NCBI GenBank assembly: GCA_905210845.1
Contig: CAJLYG010000001.1
Span: forward strand, 1 to 64,000
DNA: 64,000 bases
Direction: 5' to 3'
Origin: an uncultured Prevotella sp.
Lineage (GTDB): Bacteria > Bacteroidota > Bacteroidia > Bacteroidales > Bacteroidaceae
This document shows, piece after piece, positions 41,817 through 51,621 of this stretch. The notes under the pieces were generated by a model. That model worked only from the letters and a program-made list of their open reading frames with translations, did no database searches and was not told the origin of the DNA. Numbering within the stretch: the first letter of the stretch is position 1; each line of letters begins with the position of its first letter. The position numbers and the translations under genes are program-made.

Positions 41817-42749
41817 TTATAGTCCATCTGGATACAAAGGCATCCTCAATACGCGTTGGAATATCGCATCTTCCAATTCTACTTCATAATAGACTTCGTT
41901 GGTCTCAGGATTTAGCTCTACGATACGCGCGCCATACTTTCCTCCTCCAAAATCATTAAGCATGGCAGAGCCAATCAATCTATTACCTGTTTGGGGCATA
42001 TATTTAGTAGAAGAACGCGCCGGAGCATAAAAAGATTCTCCTCTCTCTCGTCCATATTCCCATATTTGACGTACTGTCATATTCTTTTCATCTACCTCAT
42101 ATTCAACAGCCCTGCTGAAATGATTTTGACCTTCTTTTGGTATCATTGTGAAATATCTTCCATATCCATTGTCAAATGCCATATAATGACCATTTGGCAA
42201 AAGGACTGCATCATGTACCCCCCAAAGGCCATTCGAAATCACTACATCCCTTAGTTCCATCAATAACATCTTTATCCGTAATTGGTGTTTCATCCTTATG
42301 TAGGGGAGTGAGCAATATATTCCTATATTTCATTCTCCATCCTTTATGAGGAGAAATAATCCATTTGACGCCTCCCATATCATTAAATTTGAAAATTCCT
42401 TGATATCTGGCTGTTGCCAGATAGTCACTCCCTATCTGAATGATTCCATTGGCATGTGCCCAATTGGAAGCTGTTTGCTCAAACTTTATTTTTTTGATCC
42501 TGTATCCGTAAGGCCATATCGAGCAGAATCCAACATCTGGACAAGATCCCATTCCTTCAGCACTTCCCCAGTTTTAGGATCCATCTTTATAATAAAATCA
42601 TTCACTCGTGGATTGGTGCTATGCGATAACTTTGCTGTTACCTTACTCACATTAGAAAGAATTTTTCCAGGCTTACTATGAACAGTTGCTTCCATGTAGC
42701 CCAACACTGGCAAATGCAAAACAATCTTTACGGCTAAAGTCGGTTTTCC
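41817..42749 (-). pseudogene. Aryl-sulfate sulfotransferase (AssT) remnant, 5'-truncated, two frameshifts
   Basis: Three frames give successive parts of an AssT: VTAKLSHSTNPRVNDFIIKM, then ASNWAHANGIIQIGSDYLA and SDFEWPLG, then HDAVLLPNGHYMAFDNGYGR and YAPARSSTKY. The first break is at 42489-42495, where one more base in the 7-T run would restore SKKIKFEQTA. The second is in the 6-G run near 42222-42227 (coding strand), with one extra base. The N-terminal half is gone and the upstream end joins a SusC fragment. AssT moves sulfate between aryl sulfates and phenols in the periplasm. Confidence 0.8.
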
Positions 42750-43109
42750 TTACTGTACCACAACCTCAGACAACTCCTTAGATATTCGTTTCAGAATGAT
42801 ACGCCCAGCTTGGCTCACAGGGACTTCTTGGTCCGCAAAACCTATATGGGAGACAATAAGTTTGCTCTTGGGATTTGCATGCAAGGTAAACTTCCCATTC
42901 ACATCAGTTACCGTAGCATTATTAGTCCCTTTTTCAACGATCGTAGCTCCAATAGCAGGTTCACCTCCTTCATCAAGGACAACACCCGTTATTTTTTCGC
43001 TATTTACAACGTTCTGAGCATGAGTACCTATTGGAAGCAACAATAGGCATAAGAAAAAGAACATGCTATAATAGCATGGCTTTTGCACGATTTTTGTTAT
43101 GTTCTTCAT
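42750..43109 (-). pseudogene. SusC N-terminal fragment fused to the AssT remnant
   Basis: The 119-codon frame has a signal peptide (MFFFLCLLLLPIGTHAQ) and one carboxypeptidase-regulatory-like domain (GVVLDEGGEPAIGATIVEK). It reaches the end of that domain (SEVVVQ), then TAA. A SusC would go on with the GYG TonB region and the barrel. Right after the stop the AssT remnant begins, so a deletion seems to have joined the two genes. It is not a complete transporter. Confidence 0.8.
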
Positions 43110-43288
43110 TAGAATTTTGTTGTTTGTTATTAAATTACAAATAAAATAGGTATAAAAGTCCGCAGGTAAATATATAGTAAGCTAATCCCATTAGCCCTTA
43201 TGACCAAAGAGTTATTGTAAGGATCGCCTAAAGTCTTTAAGGATATTTGTTGATAGCTCACCTCCTTTCTTATATTCGACAACTATAT

Positions 43289-45697
43289 TTATTTTAACTT
43301 CAATGTCTCCGGATTGCCACGAGTGATATAACGCACGGTTACCAACGGGGTTCCAGATCCTATTTTGTCACAAGAGAAGGATACTGCCGAATTGCCTTGG
43401 GGCAGGGCTGCATTGCCTTGAGCGTTCACCACGGAAATGACATTGTAATTCTTGTCCGTGACCTGTGCCTTTCCATCGGACGTATAGAGGAGATACTGAC
43501 CATCGTCAACTGTACAAGGGAACTTTACGATGCCAGAATTGGTATGGAAGGCGGGATTGGCTATCTTTCCTCCTTCTACCTTCAAGCGAAGGGCGAAGGG
43601 GCCAGCATAGGGACTGTCCCACGACCAATCGGAGCCACTCGGCTGACCTGGCTGTAATTCTCCTAAATCGCAGTGGAAATATTTTGAGATGTAAAGAGGA
43701 TAAAGGGAAAAACTCTTTTCCCTAGTCTTCTCCAAATGCCATTCTGTCTTAGGGTCTCTTAGCTGCTCCATTTGTGCTTCCGTAAAAACATGATGCTCGC
43801 GAAGAAGATCCCAGTTCTTGATTGCGCGCAATAAGGTATCGATCTGCCCATGCTTCTTCAGGGTATTCAAGTCTATGGTCATCGCGTAACCAGCATCGAA
43901 GCCTGCCGACTCTGACAAGGCCCACTCCAAATCCTCAAGGGTAGAGCATTCGAACTTACGATCGGCAAGACGAATCAAGAACCATCCCAGCATACGGGGG
44001 AAGAGATTACGGCGAAAGAACTGTTGGTTTTTAATACGATTCTCGACTTGAGCCGTACGCATTGCCTCGCCCCATGGCTCACCCCAGTTCATACGCGTGT
44101 GAACATGCCACGTAAAGTGATTGAGATTGCTGGCATCATTCAGCACATTGTGGTTCAATTGCTGGTAAATCCGCATGACGAAACGAGCCGTGGCATAGTC
44201 CTCATGACCGGTATAACGACAACCTTCCAAACCATCATAAGAAGTCTGGGCTATCCCTGTCTTATTGAAGATCTCTGCTAAACGGTCAGCAAAACGGTCT
44301 TGCAACTCAATGTCTGGAAAGAGGGTATAGGGATAATCCCATAGCTTATAAAGGGGGGCTGACTTTACATGTGCAGTTGCCTTAGTGCCAAAGGCTCCTC
44401 GCACACAATTCTTTAGGATCATCTTATCACCTTGCTCCTCTACTGTTCCATAAGTAATCAACTCATTGTCGACCTGCATGGCATTTAAAGTCATTGGGAT
44501 CGAAAACAATCCTGATTTTTGTATGACGATTTCTTTCTGCGCTGCTGTCAGGTCTCCAGTTAGGGTTAGTGCACCTTGTTTAAGTAGGTGGCGTGAGGGG
44601 ACAGGTGTAACATAAGCATCATTGGTCGTCATGAAATTCGACAGGGTATGAACTCCTATCTTGATACCTTGTTCTTTGGCGTGGTCGACCATCGCTTTCA
44701 CGCCTTCATCTCCATTCTTGGTAAACGACTCTTCCCAATGGAAATGCCCCCAGTCCTTGAACGGTCCAGGATGATAGATATACTCAAAGCCTGCAATCTT
44801 CGCCTTCCCAAGAACGAAGTCGAGATTGTCCTCGCCAAAGTCTGTAATCATATATGATTTCATCGAAGCTTGTGCCGTCTTCCCCCACTCCTTTCCAAAC
44901 ATGGGATGAGGGAGCCCCTGCTCTACCTCTATTGCTCCAATACGATTCAAGGCTTCCGATTGCCTGCATCCAAAGAAAGCAAGTTTAGCACCTTTGATAA
45001 GTCCATCAGGACCAGAGACAGGTTCCACCATTGACCCTTTCAGATGATTTACTTCCCTGTAGCTTTTCTTGCTACGGTTACGACAGAAAAACTGGAACAA
45101 TGTACTGTTGCCGCGATCGACGGCTGCCAAGCGGAAAGTCTCTATGGTACCTGTTGAGAGCTCAGCCTGACTACCCTTATTATCAAAATACTGCTTCATG
45201 GCATCTATATAATCAGAAGGTATTCCTGCCATTGTCTTGATATTCAATGCTTGGATGCCGAAGGCAACGCCCTCACCTTGTGCCACACCAATGACATCTC
45301 CCACAATGTCATGAATGTTAACTGCAAAAGGACCAAAAACCAAGGCGGCATATTTGTCAGGTACACTCATCACCTCCATGGTCCCACAAGCCTTCCCGGA
45401 TTGGCATCGCAACTGTACCATGCTTCCATCCGTCATCTTTACCTTCAAGAGATTACCTTGAGAGGTCATGGATACTGGCAGCACGACCTTTCCTGCAACA
45501 CATCCAGTCACTAAGGGATTCTCTCCTTTTGCCAGGATCTCCTTACCTCCTGCCTCTACAGAGACAATATGTCCATTCTTGCCAATAACAATCTTCGTAT
45601 CGTCTGCACGCAATGTATACTGGGCAAATATCACCTGACTCCAAGAAAACAGCAATATGGCTGCCCCTAATTTCCGTAAGAACTGAATGTACTTCAT
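43289..45697 (-). CDS. Secreted TIM-barrel, glycosidase-like protein of unassigned family
   Basis: From the ATG at 45697 the protein has 802 residues and a signal peptide (YIQFLRKLGAAILLFSWSQVIFA). An N-terminal beta-sandwich (~25-270) leads to a barrel-like part with YIYHPGPFKDWGHFHWEESF, GIKIGVHTLSNF and AQTSYDGLEG. The Asp in SYDG and Glu residues nearby are candidates for catalysis. A C-terminal beta domain closes it. Layout resembles alpha-galactosidase-like clan enzymes, but I cannot place it in a family. An AraC regulator lies next to it. Confidence 0.55.
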   Translation of the reverse strand: MKYIQFLRKLGAAILLFSWSQVIFAQYTLRADDTKIVIGKNGHIVSVEAGGKEILAKGENPLVTGCVAGKVVLPVSMTSQGNLLKVKMTDGSMVQLRCQSGKACGTMEVMSVPDKYAALVFGPFAVNIHDIVGDVIGVAQGEGVAFGIQALNIKTMAGIPSDYIDAMKQYFDNKGSQAELSTGTIETFRLAAVDRGNSTLFQFFCRNRSKKSYREVNHLKGSMVEPVSGPDGLIKGAKLAFFGCRQSEALNRIGAIEVEQGLPHPMFGKEWGKTAQASMKSYMITDFGEDNLDFVLGKAKIAGFEYIYHPGPFKDWGHFHWEESFTKNGDEGVKAMVDHAKEQGIKIGVHTLSNFMTTNDAYVTPVPSRHLLKQGALTLTGDLTAAQKEIVIQKSGLFSIPMTLNAMQVDNELITYGTVEEQGDKMILKNCVRGAFGTKATAHVKSAPLYKLWDYPYTLFPDIELQDRFADRLAEIFNKTGIAQTSYDGLEGCRYTGHEDYATARFVMRIYQQLNHNVLNDASNLNHFTWHVHTRMNWGEPWGEAMRTAQVENRIKNQQFFRRNLFPRMLGWFLIRLADRKFECSTLEDLEWALSESAGFDAGYAMTIDLNTLKKHGQIDTLLRAIKNWDLLREHHVFTEAQMEQLRDPKTEWHLEKTREKSFSLYPLYISKYFHCDLGELQPGQPSGSDWSWDSPYAGPFALRLKVEGGKIANPAFHTNSGIVKFPCTVDDGQYLLYTSDGKAQVTDKNYNVISVVNAQGNAALPQGNSAVSFSCDKIGSGTPLVTVRYITRGNPETLKLK

Positions 45698-45765
45698 GCT
45701 ATATATAATAAAGGTGTAAAGCCAAATTCCCAAAAAGATGGTCCTTCATGGATCTCAATTCGGTG

Positions 45766-45773
45766 CAAAAGTA
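45766..45773 (-). promoter_or_regulatory. -7 box (TACTTTTG) of the 802-residue gene
   Basis: The minus strand reads TTTACTTTTGC, about 69 bases upstream of the ATG at 45697. It supports 45697 rather than the longer frame at 45733. Confidence 0.6.
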
Positions 45774-45826
45774 AACAATTAAGACGGAGAAAAGGCGAGG
45801 AATGATTACGATTTCGTTATACTATC

Positions 45827-46711
45827 TTACGAATTTTCACGTAAACGATAGGCTGTAGGCGGGATGCCCATGTACTTGGTGAAGAGGCGGGAGAAATAGG
45901 TAGGACTCTCGAACCCCAATGCCGTAGAGATCTCATAAAGTTTCATATCCGATAATTCTATATATTGGCATGCTTTCTGTATTTTCAGGCGAAGGAAATA
46001 ATCAATGGGAGATGCGCCCGTCTCTTTCCGAAATAACATGGAGAAATGAGAAGATGAATAGTGAAAATAGGATGCCAATTGATGAAGGGTTAGCTTCTCA
46101 TGTATATTCTCCAACATGTAATGTGAAACCTTAGCTGAAAAAGACTTGTCTGAAGGCTGGTAGGTAACGTGCCGGAAAGGTTCCAACAACGTAAAGGTAG
46201 AAAGGAACAAATACAAGCAGGAACTTGTATATTGCATGAACTTCTTAAGATAGGCAAAGGTAAAAGAATGATAAAGTTCTTCAAAGATATTGATGCGGAC
46301 CTGAATACGCGACTTTTCCGAGGGCTCTATTAATCCGGGCTCATCATTAGGCATCATAAACTGCGATGCCATCTTTCCCCGGAAATGTATCCAATAGAGG
46401 CTCCAAGGGTCGGCATCGTCAGCTCCATAGGAATGGGGCACATGGGCAGGAAGGATCACAAATTGGTTGCGATGGAGTAAATGGCGTTTGCCATGTACCT
46501 GATACCATCCTTTTCCATTCACACAGTAAAGGAGAATGTAATAATCACATCCCTTTTCTTTCGAAACAAAATGGTATTTCGCATGCGGAAGGAAGCCTAT
46601 CTTCCGCAAGTATAAGTTTCCAATAAAAGGATCTTCAGCGTATTTCTCCAACTCTCGTTCTGAAAGCGAGATCAAACGTTCTCCCTCAAATCCCTCCTTT
46701 CTCCTTACCAT
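45827..46711 (-). CDS. AraC-family transcriptional regulator with cupin sensor
   Basis: The 294-residue protein has a cupin-like sensor (residues ~30-120, KYHFVSKEKGCDYYILLYC, HRNQFVILPAHVPHSYG) and two C-terminal helix-turn-helix motifs (LTLHQLASYFHYSSSHFSML, YEISTALGFESPTYFSRLF). Such regulators respond to sugars. It is immediately upstream of the 802-residue glycosidase-like gene on the same strand and is its likely regulator. Confidence 0.93.
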   Translation of the reverse strand: MVRRKEGFEGERLISLSERELEKYAEDPFIGNLYLRKIGFLPHAKYHFVSKEKGCDYYILLYCVNGKGWYQVHGKRHLLHRNQFVILPAHVPHSYGADDADPWSLYWIHFRGKMASQFMMPNDEPGLIEPSEKSRIQVRINIFEELYHSFTFAYLKKFMQYTSSCLYLFLSTFTLLEPFRHVTYQPSDKSFSAKVSHYMLENIHEKLTLHQLASYFHYSSSHFSMLFRKETGASPIDYFLRLKIQKACQYIELSDMKLYEISTALGFESPTYFSRLFTKYMGIPPTAYRLRENS

Positions 46712-46737
46712 CTACCTTGTTTCTTATGATCATACGG

Positions 46738-46745
46738 CAAAGTTA
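46738..46745 (-). promoter_or_regulatory. -7 box (TAACTTTG) of the AraC-type gene
   Basis: The minus strand reads TAACTTTGCC, 27 bases upstream of the start codon. Confidence 0.6.
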
Positions 46746-46961
46746 CTCTTTTTCTACGCTAAGACCAAGAATACCAACGCTTTTTTGTTAGAAAAAGATT
46801 CCTACTGCCCTTGCTTATAGACTTGACAATGCTACCCTACCCCTAAGGTAACGCTAATCTGCCTCTAATCCCAGATTAGTTTGGACGGGGATCGGTGCTG
46901 TGGGTACTGTCTTGTTAGGCATGTTACTCTTTCACGAATCCGCAACGTTATGGAACCTTTT

Positions 46962-47035
46962 CGTTAAGCCAAAAGAGCAGAGCCGAGCTTGCCTGAGCTC
47001 TGCCATGGCGAGAAAAGGTGAGTGGAGAAGCCAAC
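46962..47035. repeat. Small hairpin repeat, copy C
   Basis: It starts CGTTAAGCC and has a 7-bp stem GCAGAGC / GCTCTGC (46977-46983 with 46997-47003). TGCCATGGCGAGAAAAGGTG follows and GCCAAC ends it at the stop codon of the nuclease gene. It stands alone, without the ~275-bp core, in the 323-bp gap before that gene. An inverted repeat CTAATCTG / CAGATTAG (46853-46878) precedes it. Confidence 0.75.
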
Positions 47036-47889
47036 TATTTCTTCCAATTCAATTTCACGAACACGGGATAATGGTCGGAAAGGTTTCTCCGGGTATTCCC
47101 CAACCAATAGCTGTTAGTGAGGATCCCATAATGCTCGACCGTAAAGTGCGGTGACACAAATACATGATCGATACGGTCGTTGTCCCGACGGTCCTGCATG
47201 AACCCATTGAAGGTACCACAAGGAGCCATTCGTTGCTGGGCATTGGCATAAGTATCCTTTAGGATGCCAGACTCTGAGAAGATCTTATAAATCTCATCGT
47301 GCTGGTCGACATTGAAGTCACCTGTGAGAATGACCGGCATATCCTTTCCTATAGCCTTGATACTGTCGATGATCATCCTTGCACTCTCTCTACGTGCCAC
47401 AACCCCAATATGATCCATATGGCAGTTGAAGAAGAAGAACTTCAACTTAGTCTCCCTGTCCTTAATGAGTCCCCACGTGCAGATACGCTCACAGGCAGCA
47501 TCCCATCCCTTCGAAGGGACATGTGGTGTCTGAGAGAGCCAGAAGTACCCATCTTTTAGGACCTCTAAACGGTCGTTTTGATAAAAGATCGCTGCATATT
47601 CCCCCTTCTCTTTACCGTCTTCTCGCCCCACTCCCAAATAGCGATACTGGGGGATACCTGCCAGAAGGTCAACAAGCTGGTCGTGCAATACCTCCTGGGC
47701 ACCGAAGACCAAGGGTTGCTCAAAATTAATCTGATCACAGATATTCGGGCAACGTTGCTTCCACCCATTAGCCTCTGCCACATCATCAGGATTGTTATAA
47801 CGAATATTGTAAGAGCCCACGAAGATTCGCTGGGCTTGCATGCCGAAGACAACCATCAGCGACATGACTGTCAAGAGTAATTTTTTCAT
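47035..47889 (-). CDS. Secreted endonuclease/exonuclease/phosphatase-family protein
   Basis: From the ATG at 47889 the protein has 284 residues and a signal peptide (MKKLLLTVMSLMVVFGMQAQ). EEP motifs are YNIRYNNPDD, FGAQEV, LTGDFNVDQHDE, DRIDHVFVSPHF and SDHYPVFVKL. These are the metal- and His-based catalytic residues of the fold. The substrate (nucleic acid, lipid head group or phosphate sugar) is unknown. A longer frame from 48048 has no supporting promoter, and the -7 box at 47946-47953 supports the shorter start. Confidence 0.88.
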   Translation of the reverse strand: MKKLLLTVMSLMVVFGMQAQRIFVGSYNIRYNNPDDVAEANGWKQRCPNICDQINFEQPLVFGAQEVLHDQLVDLLAGIPQYRYLGVGREDGKEKGEYAAIFYQNDRLEVLKDGYFWLSQTPHVPSKGWDAACERICTWGLIKDRETKLKFFFFNCHMDHIGVVARRESARMIIDSIKAIGKDMPVILTGDFNVDQHDEIYKIFSESGILKDTYANAQQRMAPCGTFNGFMQDRRDNDRIDHVFVSPHFTVEHYGILTNSYWLGNTRRNLSDHYPVFVKLNWKK

Positions 47890-47945
47890 ATTATGTTCTA
47901 ATTTTAACATGCGATTCATAACAAGATTTTCATGATCACGGTGGA

Positions 47946-47953
47946 CAAAATTA
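47946..47953 (-). promoter_or_regulatory. -7 box (TAATTTTG) of the EEP-family gene
   Basis: The minus strand reads TAATTTTGTCC, 57 bases upstream of the ATG at 47889. Confidence 0.5.
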
Positions 47954-48005
47954 CAGAAATTTTCTATATGAAAGACTACTTTTACAAAGTTTTTGATGCA
48001 CAGAG

Positions 48006-51000
48006 TCAGATATTCTTCACGGTTCCCGTACGCTTTAGCACACCCCACTGCTGGAGTTCTCCCTTCATGGCTTTCAAATAGCTACGGAAAAGCACGACAT
48101 ACATGATCCAACGGTAGCAGAGGCGCTGTGGGATGATCCAGAGAAGCACCCAAAGCTTCTCATGCTCATAGAGGTATGCCATGATAGAGATGCTGGCATC
48201 AACCAACAAGAAGATGAGATAATACAGTAATACTTTTGCTATGCTCCCAGAGAACAAGCCGATAATCATCAATATGTCTGCCAAAGGAGAGAATGTTGGG
48301 ACAATAAACTGGAAAACGAGCATGTTGGGCAATGCCCACATCCCTAACCCTTTATACCGCCGCACGAACATTTCACCACGGTGCTTCCAGAAGGTTTGCA
48401 TGACTCCAAAACTCCAACGGGTACGTTGCTTCATAAACTGTTTTAGTTTTTCCGGAGCCTCAGTCATGGCTATGGCATGATTCTCATTCTCTATCCTGTA
48501 GCCTGCCTTCAAGATGCGCATGGTCAGGTCGCAGTCTTCGGCAAGCGTATCCGTGGTCAACCCACCTGCATCGAGGATGGCACGCCTGCGAAAACATCCA
48601 ATAGCACCAGGTACCACAGTGATGGCATTGATGGCAGAATAGGCTTGACGATCGAAATTCTGGCTGGTAGTATATTCAATCGCCTGCCAGCGAGTGAGCA
48701 TGTTCACTTGGTTTCCTACTTTCACGTTCCCTGCCACGGCACCAGTCTCACCTTTTGTATCCGCAAAGAAATGACGCATGAGCATTGTCACTGCATTATG
48801 ATAGAGTTGCGTGTCAGCGTCAATGCAAACGACATAGTCAGCATCGGTATGACGAATCCCATAGTTGAGTGCCGACGCTTTCCCCCCATTAGGTTTCGTA
48901 AGTAACTGCATCCGAGGATGTCCCTCAAAAGCATCCTTTACCTTCTGATAGGTCGCATCCTTGCTGCCATCGTCGACAAAGACTATATTGAAATTGGGAT
49001 AGTCCTGTTTCAGAAGGTTCCTAAGGGTATTCACGGCGTTCACTTCTTCATTATACGCTGGGACAATGATCGTTACCAAGGGGGGATCAGCGGGGAGCGT
49101 ATTCGGCAGAGCCCTGTTCTTGCGCCTTTCCTTTATCACGAGGGCAAGCATGAACAACAACCGGCCGATTCCGAGGATAAGAAAGACGATAAAGAGGGCG
49201 GAAACGAAATTGCCGAAATAATAAAGTCCTTCTGCAAACGTGAGGTTTGCTTTCATAGCATAATACTCCTTCCCTTTTTCCACCGCAGGCATAAGAATTT
49301 GACGCGGACGATGGAGATATTCCGGAAGGGTGATAAAACGATAGCCTCGTGCCTGTAAGTAATCGATGATACGAGGCAATGCCTTAATGGTCTCCTTGCG
49401 GGTGGTTCCTCCCGCATCATGCAACAAGATGATATGACCATTGCCGTTCTCAACCCCTTTGACCACTCGGTTAAAGATCTGATCAGCAGTAATACCTGGT
49501 TCCCAATCTTCCGGATCGATGCTCTCCCCGACAAACAAATAGTTTTGCTTACGTGCATCGGCAATAGGAAGAAGCTCATCCCTGCCTGAAGGATCACTAT
49601 CGGCATTGTATGGCGCACGGAACAGGATCGTGCTCTGTCCCGTAATGCTCTCGATGAGCAGGCGAGTTAGTCACAATTCCATAAAGGCGCGTTGAGGAGA
49701 GCATTCCGCTAAGTTATGATGGTCGAAGGTATGATTGCCTATAAGATTGCCATCATGGAACACCTGTTTGACTACTGGCAGATTCTTTTCTATGTTCACG
49801 CCCACCATGAAGAATGCTGCATGGAGGTGATACCGATTCAGGATCCGCAGCACCTGTGGGGTCCACCTGCTGTCAGGCCCATCATCGAAAGTGAGCAGTA
49901 ACTCTTTTTTCCCACAGGATCCAAACTTCTGCAACTCATAGGATGTTGGGATCTTGGTATACTCCTCATTGGCAATCAGGACATCATCATTGTCCATATC
50001 AAAGTGGCAAGTGCCATCTTGTGGAGTTCCTATCAAGTCAAGCACCTCGCCGGTTCCGATATAGTTTGCCATCCGTGACCCATGCAAATGCTCCAAATCG
50101 CCTACCGTCATACGGACAGCACGATCACGAGTCATGTCACGGGCAAAGAACTGCCATAGCCTACTGTCTTCTGTGCCCAAACGCCAGACTGCAAACCCTG
50201 CCAATCCATAGTCTGCGCCAAACCTCATCGTATTGAAATGTGTGGCAGCATCATTAAAATATATCTGATGGCGTATATTCCTATCATCATAATAGGCAAA
50301 GTTCAGACCATAGGTGTCTTCATCAAAAATAATCTTATCCTGACAGTCTGCGGCCATTGACAAGGCATCATGATAGGAGATACTCTGGTTGTCATCTCCT
50401 TTCGGCGTCCAATCGTAACCATAAGCTGCCATACAGAGCACTATTTTCTCATTAGGGATGTGAGCTGCCACTTGGTCAACGCTTCTCTCAATAAACTGCT
50501 GGCTGGAAATATCACCTGGCTCACTCAGGGAGTTATGCTCATCATAAGCCATTAGGAAAAGATAATCGTCATATTTTGCCAGCTCACTGATATCATAATC
50601 TTCATTGTTGGGCATGATATCCTGCGTGACATAAAGTCCATTATCGTGGAAGATATCAGTCAAGTTCCTGACAAAGGATGTCAGGTAAACATTGTCATTG
50701 TCTGAAAGTTCCTCTAAGTCGAGGTTGATACCGGCAAAATGATGTTTACGGCACAGCGTTGCCAATTGGTTAATGAGATCCTTGGACTTCGCTCTGTCAT
50801 GCAGGATTCTTTCAATCCCCTTTGCGGAAAACTCCCCGTGCCAGGCATTGCTGAGCATGGGCATGATAGGCACGCCAGCTTTTTTCATAAGGGCCAGTCC
50901 CTTGCCATCTATATTCACCTTGATCTTTGCCGTGGAAGGATCAATATAGATCCACTCCGGAATGACAAGATTCAATTTCGAAATACATTGCTTGAGAGAA

Positions 51001-51416
51001 GCATATGACTGAGGGTCCCAGTTGACATAGAAAGCAGAACGGATACCTGCAGGCATCTCTGTCCAGCTGTTCACATATTTGTAAAAAGGAGATCCTTTCT
51101 GCCCAGCAAAGCGGTTGATCTTTCTCTCTTTCTGCGTCCGCCATCGATGATACCTAAGGTGTGCCTTCTCACCCTGAAAGAAACTACGGTAACCCTTATA
51201 CTCTTCTGCCAGCTTGTTCTTTCTCATGAAAGGTTTATCGGCAGTCATGGCACTGCGGAAACTATCCTTGAAAGGAAAGTTCGGGGAACGGTCGATGAAG
51301 AACATAGTCACAAAGACCAACACTAATAAGGCGATGACAACCAAGATGGTCCTTACCGTCCAAAGGAATTTGTTCCAGCGCGACCTGGAGTCTGTCTGGA
51401 AAACTTGTCTACCCAT
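48006..51416 (-). pseudogene. GH18-like / polysaccharide deacetylase / GT2 fusion protein, interrupted by TGA
   Basis: Read through, it encodes 1136 residues. One membrane helix lies near 20-42. A GH18-like domain (~110-410) has GINLDLEELSDND and LMAYDEHN. A NodB deacetylase domain starts TFDDGPDSRW near 515 and has NHTFDHHN. After a TGA at 49671-49673 (codon 582), the same frame continues with the NodB motif FRAPYN and a GT2 synthase with VDDGSKDATY, DADTQ, EDCD and QRTRW plus helices. CGA (Arg) would give ELRLTRLLIES. Family members of this layout probably make, deacetylate and trim a beta-linked exopolysaccharide. The stop splits the deacetylase. Both halves may be non-functional. Confidence 0.85.
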
Positions 51417-51553
51417 ATCTCTATGAATTTAGTTACTCTTATCCCGGGCTCATACAATCCACGCAACTGTGTATTGGGTTCTGAATCAATTACCATTGGT
51501 GAGAACGGTTATCCTGCATCATGTGTCATGCACCTTCCGGTTTTTTAAGATCG

Positions 51554-51561
51554 CAAAAGTA
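51554..51561 (-). promoter_or_regulatory. -7 box (TACTTTTG) of the GH18/NodB/GT2 gene
   Basis: The minus strand reads TTACTTTTGCG, 138 bases before the start codon at 51416. It leaves a long 5' leader. Confidence 0.5.
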
Positions 51562-51621
51562 ACAAAATTCCCTTAAGGCATTCTTATTATGGGCAATAAT
51601 TAACGTTGTTTATCCTTCTTA

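Noticed and set aside
46853-46878. CTAATCTG/CAGATTAG hairpin as an intrinsic terminator
   Set aside because: The stem is only 8 bp with no U-run on either strand. It may be a binding site, but there is nothing to support a terminator call.
5722-49673. TGA as selenocysteine in GH95 or the GH18/NodB/GT2 gene
   Set aside because: Neither family uses Cys or Sec at these sites, no SECIS-like hairpin follows the TGA, and the expected residues are Gly/Arg and Arg.
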